A stretch of 12,464 nucleotides of DNA from Magnetococcales bacterium. Its GTDB lineage: Bacteria; Pseudomonadota; Magnetococcia; Magnetococcales; Magnetaquicoccaceae. The notes beneath the pieces are model-generated. The model saw only the letters and a program-made list of their open reading frames with translations, was not told where the DNA came from and searched no databases. Location: NCBI GenBank assembly GCA_015229095.1, contig JADGCE010000021.1:12995-25458 (forward strand), given 5' to 3'. Numbering within the stretch: position 1 is the first letter of the stretch; each line of letters starts with the position of its first letter. Below are positions 7,268 through 12,464 of the stretch, one piece after another. Made by a program: the position numbers and the translations under genes.

Positions 7268-9232
7268 ATGATTCATAGTAAATTATTAAACAAGGTAAGA
7301 CTTAAAAATACATTTATAGCGGTTGTAATTTTATTGCAGTTGCTTCTCGTTCTTTTATCATTCACATTCTTGCAGAATACCGTTCCCCTCTTGACCCAGG
7401 CTGAGGATCAGAGGATTCGCGGGGTCGTTACTTATGTCAATCATGAAATCGAACAGTCGACCAATCGTGCCATGATCGCCATCTCAGGGGTAGCAGACAA
7501 TATCCACATCGCGCAAGTTTTGGCAGAACGAAACCGTGAAAAACTGATATCGGAAACCAAGACGATGTGGGAAAACCTGAAACAACTCGGATTTGCACAA
7601 TTTAATTTTCATATCAAGCAGGCAGGAGAAGTTGTTTTCTTGTATCGCGCCCACAACCCGGAAAAATTTAATGACTCTATCGGATTTCGCCCCACCGTCG
7701 TCAAGGCGAATAACAACAAGACGATAATTAAAGGTTTGGAGCAAGGGCGCGCCGGCTACGGATTTCGCGCCGTTGCGCCTATATTCCTGGATGGAACACA
7801 TATCGGATCCGCTGAAGTTGGGTTTGATCTATCCAATGCCTTTCTGGAGATTCTGAACACCAACTATCCAGGAAGTTGGGCACTGTACAATTTGGCTCGC
7901 GGCATGGTGGAAGGAGAGGATCGTGTCTTGCTTAATACAATCGGGCCCCTCAAGGACAGTGCTTTCAAAAATTTACTTCCCAACAAGTCTATTTTATCAC
8001 ACATTAGTACAGGAAATTATCTTTATGAATTGGATGAGAGCAGCGAAACCAATTCTCTGTATATGCCTGTCAAAAATTTTCAGGGTGATATTGTAGTAAT
8101 GCTGCAATATATCAGTTCAACCACCTATTTTGAACAACTGAGGCGAGCAAGGATTGGTGGTATCATTGTTTGTGGTGTCGGTCTTTTTGTATCCAGTTTT
8201 ATTCTTTTGTTGTTATACCGAATGATCACAACCCCGATACGCAGACTGGTGTCGGAAACGGAAAATATCAAGAAATTCAACCTGGATGAACCGATAAAGA
8301 TTATTAGTTCCGTGCGTGAGGTACAGGATCTGGTCGATGCCATGGGAGCGATGAAAATTGGCCTGCAATCGTTCAGAAAATATATTCCTGATCAACTGGT
8401 GCGCCAATTGATCTCCAGTCGACAAGAGGCTGTTGTCAGCGGGCAGCGACGGCACATGACTATCATGTTTACGGATATCGAGAATTTTTCTACTATTTCT
8501 GAAAAATTGACCCCGAATGAACTGGCCTCGCAACTTTCTGGATATATGCATGCGATGACAATGATCATTACCAGTCATGGAGGAACAGTGGATAAATATA
8601 TCGGCGATTCCATCATGGCTTTCTGGGGAGCTCCACTGGAAATGAAGGATCACTCCTTGAATGCCTGTCTGGCAGCGCTGGCCTGCAAAAAACGGGAACG
8701 TGAGCTGAGCAGTGAGTGGCTCGCACAAAACAGACCTTTTTTCAATACTCGCATTGGTATCAGTACCGGTGAAGTGGTGGTTGGTAATATCGGTTCGCCC
8801 ACGCGCCTGAGCTATACTGTGATTGGCGATACCGTCAACCTGGCCAGTCGCCTAGAAGGGTTGAACAAGGAGTATAATACCAGCATCATCATCAGCCAGA
8901 TGACATTGGAAGAACTGCCTGACGAATTCACGTATCGGTTATTGGATATTGTGGTGGTCAAAGGCAAGATAGAACCTGTGCCGATCTACGAACTGGCAGC
9001 CAGAAAAGGGGATATCACCTCCCTTGACGTGGAATTCATGACCATATTCAGCAAGGCGGTCGAGTCTTATGTTGCCAAGGATTGGACAAGGGCGCGCAAC
9101 CGGTTTCAACGCCTGCTCACTATCAAGCCGAATGATCGGGCCTGCCAAATTTTTATCGACCGTTGCGACGAATACGAGATCAATCCACCATCCGACGACT
9201 GGGGTGGTGAATATGTCTATCATCGTAAATGA
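7268..9232 (+). CDS. Membrane-bound class III adenylate cyclase with periplasmic Cache-like sensor and HAMP
   Basis: A 654-residue protein. TM1 spans about 16-35. A periplasmic region (36-295) resembles dCache_3-type sensors; GTHIGSAEVGFDLSNAFLEI is characteristic. TM2 is at about 297-319 and a HAMP linker at 320-370. The cyclase domain (about 395-580) appears complete. Metal-binding Asp403 is in FTDIENFS and Asp447 in YIGDSIMAFWG. Lys443 and Asp521 are the adenine-specifying positions, and Asn524 and Arg528 form the transition-state NxxxR. It should therefore make cAMP at the inner face of the membrane in response to a periplasmic ligand, which is unknown. The C-terminal 65 residues (KDWTRARNRFQRLL) resemble a single TPR-like helical hairpin common in this subfamily. 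ATG 7268 is chosen because GAGG lies 7 bases upstream; ATG 7238 and 7253 are poorer. The gene is visibly more AT-rich than its neighbours, which suggests a different history. Confidence 0.93.
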   Translation: MIHSKLLNKVRLKNTFIAVVILLQLLLVLLSFTFLQNTVPLLTQAEDQRIRGVVTYVNHEIEQSTNRAMIAISGVADNIHIAQVLAERNREKLISETKTMWENLKQLGFAQFNFHIKQAGEVVFLYRAHNPEKFNDSIGFRPTVVKANNNKTIIKGLEQGRAGYGFRAVAPIFLDGTHIGSAEVGFDLSNAFLEILNTNYPGSWALYNLARGMVEGEDRVLLNTIGPLKDSAFKNLLPNKSILSHISTGNYLYELDESSETNSLYMPVKNFQGDIVVMLQYISSTTYFEQLRRARIGGIIVCGVGLFVSSFILLLLYRMITTPIRRLVSETENIKKFNLDEPIKIISSVREVQDLVDAMGAMKIGLQSFRKYIPDQLVRQLISSRQEAVVSGQRRHMTIMFTDIENFSTISEKLTPNELASQLSGYMHAMTMIITSHGGTVDKYIGDSIMAFWGAPLEMKDHSLNACLAALACKKRERELSSEWLAQNRPFFNTRIGISTGEVVVGNIGSPTRLSYTVIGDTVNLASRLEGLNKEYNTSIIISQMTLEELPDEFTYRLLDIVVVKGKIEPVPIYELAARKGDITSLDVEFMTIFSKAVESYVAKDWTRARNRFQRLLTIKPNDRACQIFIDRCDEYEINPPSDDWGGEYVYHRK

Positions 9233-9280
9233 ATCCGTCATTCAATTCGCAGCGCGTGTGGACATTCAAAAATTCTTGCT

Positions 9281-9334
9281 GGGGCCTGGGGGCGACGCCC
9301 CGACAGGCATCTCTCCCCCGGACCCCGTGATACT
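9281..9334. repeat. GC-rich intergenic stem-loop repeat, copy A
   Basis: The element lies between the convergent cyclase and ankyrin stops. GCCTG (9284-9288) pairs with CAGGC (9304-9308), and inside it GGGGC pairs with GCCCC around a GAC loop. A tail TCTCCCCCGGACCCCGTGATA (9312 onward) follows. A second element at 12339-12397 shares the tail wording TCTCCCC, then GGACCCC, one base, TGATA. It may act as a bidirectional transcription end and looks like a dispersed repeat family. There is no T tract, so it is not a canonical terminator. Confidence 0.5.
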
Positions 9335-9361
9335 TTACCTGTCCAAGTCAGGCCGGTCGAG

Positions 9362-9985
9362 TTACCGGGGCGCGGGCACGACCTGTTTTTTGGCGCCGCG
9401 TTTTTGCAGATAATCAAAAATTTCCGCCAGTTTGTTCTCCTCGGCAATGGCGAGAGGCGTCTCTCCCTGGTTGTTGGCATGGGAAATGTTGGAACCATGT
9501 TCCGCCAGCCAACGCACCATCTCGATATGTCGCCCTTCGACGGCATAGAACAGCGGCGTTTCTCCACCCGCATCCACCGCATCCAACTTGGCCCCCGCGT
9601 TGCTCAGGGCATCGGCCACCTCTACATGGCCAGCAAATGCCGCATAGTGCATGGGGCTCCAACCACCAAATACCGTGGCGTTGACACGGGCACCCTTGTC
9701 CAGGAGCAGCCTCAGTGCCTCCGTATTCCCCGTAAAAGCGGCATAATGGATCGGACTGGCCCGCTTGCCATCCGTGACATTGGGATCTGTTCCAGAGGCC
9801 AGCATCGCCTTGAGTTGACCAAGATCGTTGCGGGAGATGACCGCAATGAACGCCCGGTTGACGGGATTGTCACTGTTTTCCAGAATGGCGGCGGCAAACG
9901 GGGGATGATCCCCATAAACCACCCCCGTCGACAACAGTGCCACCGGCAGCGCAAGGCTCAAAAGGGCAAAACGCAGGAGGGACAT
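9362..9985 (-). CDS. Exported ankyrin-repeat protein
   Basis: A 207-residue protein. The first ~25 residues are a signal peptide: basic Arg5, a hydrophobic core, and likely cleavage after VVYG near residue 25. The rest is ankyrin repeats of about 33 residues. One partial repeat (about 44-73) is followed by three clear repeats (74-106, 107-139, 140-172) containing SPIHYAAFTGN, SPMHYAAFAGH and TPLFYAVEGRH. A final repeat with TPLAIAEEN (173-199) closes the array. Ankyrin arrays bind protein partners; here the location would be the periplasm or outside, and the partner is unknown. ATG 9985 is chosen because AAGGA lies 8 bases upstream, while the ATG at 9991 is only 2 bases from it. The gene points toward the cyclase, and divergently from the cytochrome operon. 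Confidence 0.9.
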   Translation of the reverse strand: MSLLRFALLSLALPVALLSTGVVYGDHPPFAAAILENSDNPVNRAFIAVISRNDLGQLKAMLASGTDPNVTDGKRASPIHYAAFTGNTEALRLLLDKGARVNATVFGGWSPMHYAAFAGHVEVADALSNAGAKLDAVDAGGETPLFYAVEGRHIEMVRWLAEHGSNISHANNQGETPLAIAEENKLAEIFDYLQKRGAKKQVVPAPR

Positions 9986-10305
9986 GTGCATGATCCTTAT
10001 TCTGTTGGAGTGCGATCCATGATCGGGTGGCTGCAGCGCGTCGCCCAGGTGCTGGGCCTGCCATGCCTGCCGCTCGGCAGCCGGAACAGGGACATACTAC
10101 TGGAACGACAACCAGAATGCCAGCACTCCCGCACGCCCTCGCCCCTACCTCTCCCACACAAACATCCCGCCCATGGTGTCACGGAAAATGGATGGCGTTT
10201 GGGTGAACAAAAAATTTTTTGCTTGCAACAAGGTTGATTTACTGCTATCCGTGGCATATTCCTGTTGATTGTCCCGCCAGCGTGCCACCGGTCAGAGAGG
10301 GAGGA
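9986..10305. other. Divergent intergenic region between the ankyrin gene and the cytochrome operon
   Basis: I see no gene here on either strand; the open frames overlapping it have no family features. It contains two back-to-back hairpins. GCCCAG/CTGGGC with a GTG loop is at 10043-10057, and CTGCC/GGCAG with a GCTC loop is at 10067-10080. It also contains a perfect 14-base palindrome of C, six A, six T, G at 10208-10221. The hairpins would fall in the leader of the ankyrin transcript. The palindrome sits just upstream of the candidate operon promoter, where an operator or a bent A/T tract could lie. Confidence 0.4.
10234..10262 (+). promoter_or_regulatory. Weak candidate promoter for the HAMP-cytochrome operon
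   Basis: TTGATT (10234-10239) and TATTCC (10257-10262) are 17 bases apart, about 45 bases before the ATG of the first operon gene. The -10 match is imperfect. An A6T6 palindrome lies directly upstream at 10208-10221 and could serve as an UP-like element or a regulator site. This is only a pattern match. Confidence 0.25.
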
Positions 10306-10893
10306 ATGTCCGTGCATCACAATCCTGTTGCATCCCCATCTTCCAAACCACCCTGGCATTTTTCCCTGGCCGACCTGATCGGCCATTTTCGGACCGTTGG
10401 CAAAATTTCCCTCTATGTCGCCCTGCTGACCGCCCTTTGCCTGCTGGTGGCGGTTTATTATCTGGCCGGAACGGAGGGGGGGAGCTATCTGGCCATTTTT
10501 GACGCCCATACCCTGACCAAAAAACAGCTGCTGCCCGCCCTGCTGATCGCCGGAGCGGTGTTGGTGGTGGTGGCAGGCGTCATCACCTGGATGGTGGTGT
10601 TGTACAGCACCATTCGGGTTGCCGGTCCCCTCTATCCCCTCTCTCGAAGCCTGGAAGGGTTGATCCTGGATGGCTCCGCTCCCGTCAGGAGTCGCCGCCA
10701 GGAGGATGCGTTAAGCGAAGAATACATGCTGTTTGCCGGGGGGGCCAAGCGCGTGCAATATCACTATGACAGCCTGCATGAGATGGTGGAGCTGGCTCTG
10801 GCCCAACTGGAACTGCCAGAGCCCGATCTGGGTGCCGGGCTGACGCAGACGATCAACAAACTTCGGGAGCTTGATCGCCTTGTCCAACTTTAA
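10306..10893 (+). CDS. Small two-TM HAMP-like membrane protein (first of cytochrome operon)
   Basis: A 195-residue protein. The N-terminal ~33 residues are cytoplasmic, followed by TM1 (34-54), a ~20-residue periplasmic loop and TM2 (75-99). Directly after TM2 comes STIRVAGPLYPLSRSLEGL, which matches the 'RIAGPLYR' entry motif of HAMP-like linkers. The rest is a charged, helical cytoplasmic tail with no kinase, cyclase or methyl-accepting domain. By analogy it would relay or sense a membrane or redox state, but no output domain is visible, so the function is open. ATG 10306 is preceded by AGAGG and GGAGG; GTG 10312 is also possible. The longer in-frame extension to TTG 10219 has no signal. 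The gene overlaps the start of the cytochrome gene, pointing to coupled translation. It contains two runs of seven G (10476-10482, 10738-10744). Confidence 0.8.
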   Translation: MSVHHNPVASPSSKPPWHFSLADLIGHFRTVGKISLYVALLTALCLLVAVYYLAGTEGGSYLAIFDAHTLTKKQLLPALLIAGAVLVVVAGVITWMVVLYSTIRVAGPLYPLSRSLEGLILDGSAPVRSRRQEDALSEEYMLFAGGAKRVQYHYDSLHEMVELALAQLELPEPDLGAGLTQTINKLRELDRLVQL

Positions 10894-11671
10894 ATCCATC
10901 CCTGTCATCCTGCTGCTGGTCGCCCTGGCAATCGGGCTGCGGCTGGATAGTGCCGCCGGTCGCAACGGCGGGCACTTGCTGAACAGTCGCTGCCAAAGCT
11001 GCCATTTGGCCGATACGGTGGACGCCAAGAATGGGGCTGTGTTGATTGCCAGCCAGGAAAAGCTGTGCGTCGAGTGCCATGCCAACGCGGTGCGTCTGAG
11101 CCATCCCTCCGGATTTTTGCCCAACCGCATTCTGAAGGATCAATTTCCCCGCGACTGGAAGGGCAGCTTGACCTGCAGCTCCTGTCACTTTATCCATGGC
11201 ACAGGGCCCGGTTTGATGCGCAGTTCCAAACGGGGAGCCGATTTTTGCCACGAGTGCCATGAGCCCCGGTTTTTTGAGGAGATGGCCGACAGGGGGGCCT
11301 CTGTGCTGGCATCCGGTCACCTGGACGCTCGCCAGCAATCCGCCAACAACGATCTGCCCCTGGATGCGTTTACCCTGCAGTGCCTGGGCTGTCACAGTGA
11401 TCAGGAGGGCGGCGACCGTCGTGTCGGACTCAGGAAGGGGGGGGTGCTGCAACACAACAGCAGCTCCATGAACCATCCCATCGGGGTGAACTATGCCCAG
11501 ACAAGCCGCCAGGGAGGTTATCGGCCTTTGGAACTGTTGCCGGCGGAAATTTTATTGCCGAATGGTCTGGTCGGCTGCATATCCTGCCACGAGGGTTACA
11601 GTATCCGCCACGGCAAACTGGTCCGTGCCAACGCCGGCTCGGCACTCTGCCTCACCTGCCACGACCTGTAG
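10880..11671 (+). CDS. Exported heptaheme c-type cytochrome, paired-CXXCH type
   Basis: The protein is about 263 residues with an N-terminal signal peptide (FKSIPVILLLVALAIGL, then a likely cleavage near DSAAG). Seven CxxCH heme sites are visible: CQSCH (38-42), CVECH, CSSCH, CHECH, CLGCH, CISCH and CLTCH close to the end. The spacing and the SHP (from about residue 74) and NHPIGV motifs match the doubled-CXXCH/cytochrome c3-like family. Six of the sites form three pairs, while CLGCH stands alone, as if its partner was lost. It should carry electrons in the periplasm; partners are unknown. No ATG exists in frame. TTG 10880 is preferred because GGGAG ends 10 bases before it; TTG 10871 (3 residues longer) is only one base from that site. 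It overlaps the upstream HAMP-like gene. A run of eight G is at 11437-11444. Confidence 0.92.
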   Translation: MSNFKSIPVILLLVALAIGLRLDSAAGRNGGHLLNSRCQSCHLADTVDAKNGAVLIASQEKLCVECHANAVRLSHPSGFLPNRILKDQFPRDWKGSLTCSSCHFIHGTGPGLMRSSKRGADFCHECHEPRFFEEMADRGASVLASGHLDARQQSANNDLPLDAFTLQCLGCHSDQEGGDRRVGLRKGGVLQHNSSSMNHPIGVNYAQTSRQGGYRPLELLPAEILLPNGLVGCISCHEGYSIRHGKLVRANAGSALCLTCHDL

Positions 11672-11680
11672 GAGCCATTG

Positions 11681-12292
11681 ATGCACAGCGACAACTCTCT
11701 CCACACACAGGGCGGCGATTCGACCCCATGGCCCCACCGGGAACGGCGCAGAAGGCGTTATGTGGATTTCCGCATGCAGACCAGCATGCTCATCGCCCTA
11801 ATCATCCTGGAGATCGGCAGCGTCATCGGAGCCTTGTGCTACCTGTATTGGCGGTTCAACTCCCTGATCCGCGCCCAGTTGTACCGGATCCACCACGACT
11901 CCGACAGCCTCTTTACGCTCCTGCTGACGGAGGTGGGAACGGTGCTGTTCTGCCTGCTGGGTATCAACCTGCTGGCCATTTTTGTGGCAGACCGGATCTG
12001 GGGCTCCTATGTCAGGCGCGTGCTCGGTGCCTTTCGCACCCTTTCCAATCGGGTGGCCGACCTGGATTTTCGCTCAGAGCACCCCCCCCCGACCAAGCAT
12101 GAGGTGCTGGTGCGCATGTTGACCTGGCGCAGCAAAGAGCGCGTCCGCCTCCGCACGATCCGGGAAGGATTGCAGGCTTTGTCGGCAGAGGAACCCCACA
12201 CGCCGCAGGCCAGGGAAAGACTGCGGCAGCAGTTGCAGAAGATCGCCGCTACCCTGCCCGACTACAGCCGGCATTATGTAAAGGGGGGATGA
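11681..12292 (+). CDS. Second small two-TM HAMP-like membrane protein
   Basis: A 203-residue protein. The N-terminus has a strong positive cluster (RERRRRRY, 20-27) that fixes it inside the cell. TM1 spans about 36-57, a periplasmic loop of about 22 residues holds RIHHDSDS, and TM2 spans about 80-103. After TM2 comes DRIWGSYVRRVLGAFRTL, which fits a HAMP-like entry (compare RVAGPLYPL in the first operon gene). A basic, helical tail follows with no recognised output domain. The two-TM, short-loop, HAMP-tail layout is the same as that of the first gene, so the two may be distant paralogues; sequence identity is low. ATG 11681 is chosen because GGAG (11671-11674) is 6 bases upstream; TTG 11678 is too close. 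The gap after the cytochrome stop is only 9 bases. A run of nine C (12082-12090) encodes His-Pro-Pro-Pro. Confidence 0.82.
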   Translation: MHSDNSLHTQGGDSTPWPHRERRRRRYVDFRMQTSMLIALIILEIGSVIGALCYLYWRFNSLIRAQLYRIHHDSDSLFTLLLTEVGTVLFCLLGINLLAIFVADRIWGSYVRRVLGAFRTLSNRVADLDFRSEHPPPTKHEVLVRMLTWRSKERVRLRTIREGLQALSAEEPHTPQARERLRQQLQKIAATLPDYSRHYVKGG

Positions 12293-12325
12293 ACGGGGGC
12301 GCTTTCGTGCCGGAAAAAACGATTG

Positions 12326-12361
12326 AAAAAAAACCCCGCCAGGGGAGATAATCTCCCCTGG
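12326..12361 (-). terminator. Possible intrinsic terminator read from the right
   Basis: On the minus strand, the strong hairpin at 12339-12361 is followed by CGGGG and then eight T (12326-12333). The 5-base gap between stem and T tract is longer than usual, so the call is tentative. On the plus strand the same hairpin lacks a T tract but may still hinder read-through from the HAMP-cytochrome operon. It implies a minus-strand gene to the right of the window, which cannot be seen. Confidence 0.35.
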
Positions 12362-12397
12362 ACCCCATGATATCTGGCCCTGGAACGGCACCAGGCC
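12339..12397. repeat. GC-rich intergenic stem-loop repeat, copy B
   Basis: Perfect 11-base arms (CCAGGGGAGAT and its complement) flank a single central A at 12339-12361. GGACCCCATGATA follows, shared with copy A at 9281-9334. A second, imperfect hairpin lies at 12376-12397 (GGCC-C-TGG with CCAGGCC). It sits 46 bases after the last operon gene and probably marks the operon's end. Confidence 0.5.
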
Positions 12398-12464
12398 CGC
12401 AAACCGAGGAAAGGATGCCCCGGCTTGCTTCGGAACTTATGGAACCGGAGTGGTGATCCGTGCC

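Noticed and set aside
7222..7278. 18-codon frame that could be a leader peptide before the cyclase
   Set aside because: It is too short to judge, its ribosome binding site is weak, and nothing in it suggests attenuation.
9404..10237. Plus-strand open frame of 277 codons opposite the ankyrin gene
   Set aside because: The ankyrin repeats and signal peptide on the minus strand are unmistakable; this frame only mirrors them.
9997..10509. Minus-strand open frame of 170 codons across the divergent region
   Set aside because: Half of it is antisense to the first HAMP-like gene and the protein has no family features.
12414..12455. Short ATG frame after GAGGAAAGG near the right edge
   Set aside because: It ends after 13 codons; the Shine-Dalgarno-like sequence is probably chance.
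1..12464. tRNA, rRNA or CRISPR array
   Set aside because: No cloverleaf-like segments, rRNA-like stretches or regularly spaced repeats were seen in reading either strand.

Overview
The window looks like a chromosomal segment of a Gram-negative bacterium, most likely a proteobacterium. The indications are a GT9 heptosyltransferase-type enzyme, an exported multiheme c-type cytochrome, and a periplasmic-sensor adenylate cyclase. The style of the HAMP-like proteins and the GC-rich intergenic stem-loop repeats would fit a magnetotactic-type lineage such as Magnetococcia. That placement is a guess; nothing here fixes the taxon.

Left part (1-6103, all minus strand): a four-gene surface-glycan cluster, transcribed right to left. 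It runs from a B12-binding radical SAM protein, through a GT9 glycosyltransferase, to a zinc-ribbon SAM methyltransferase that overlaps the GT9 gene by ATGA, and then a large GT-C/PMT-like membrane glycosyltransferase. The last gene starts 7 bases after the methyltransferase stop and runs off the left edge. It is open for 770 codons and carries a long soluble C-terminal part that resembles a GATase-1-like domain. Together the genes look like makers and modifiers of a lipopolysaccharide or other lipid-linked glycan; the product is unknown.

Middle part (6104-9361): a divergent intergenic region with a candidate promoter drives an ABC-2-type ATPase that has no permease next to it. Downstream lies a short relic resembling an IS21-family end. 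Next is a 654-residue class III adenylate cyclase with a periplasmic Cache-like sensor, HAMP, catalytic domain and helical tail. It converges on an exported ankyrin-repeat protein (minus strand), with a GC-rich stem-loop repeat between the two stops.

Right part (9362-12464): a tight plus-strand operon of three genes. A small two-TM HAMP-like protein is followed by an overlapping heptaheme cytochrome c of the paired-CXXCH type, and then by a second two-TM HAMP-like protein. This sandwich of two signalling-like membrane proteins around an exported cytochrome is the most interesting possible new system here. A second copy of the stem-loop repeat follows it, then about 70 bases in which no gene is recognisable.
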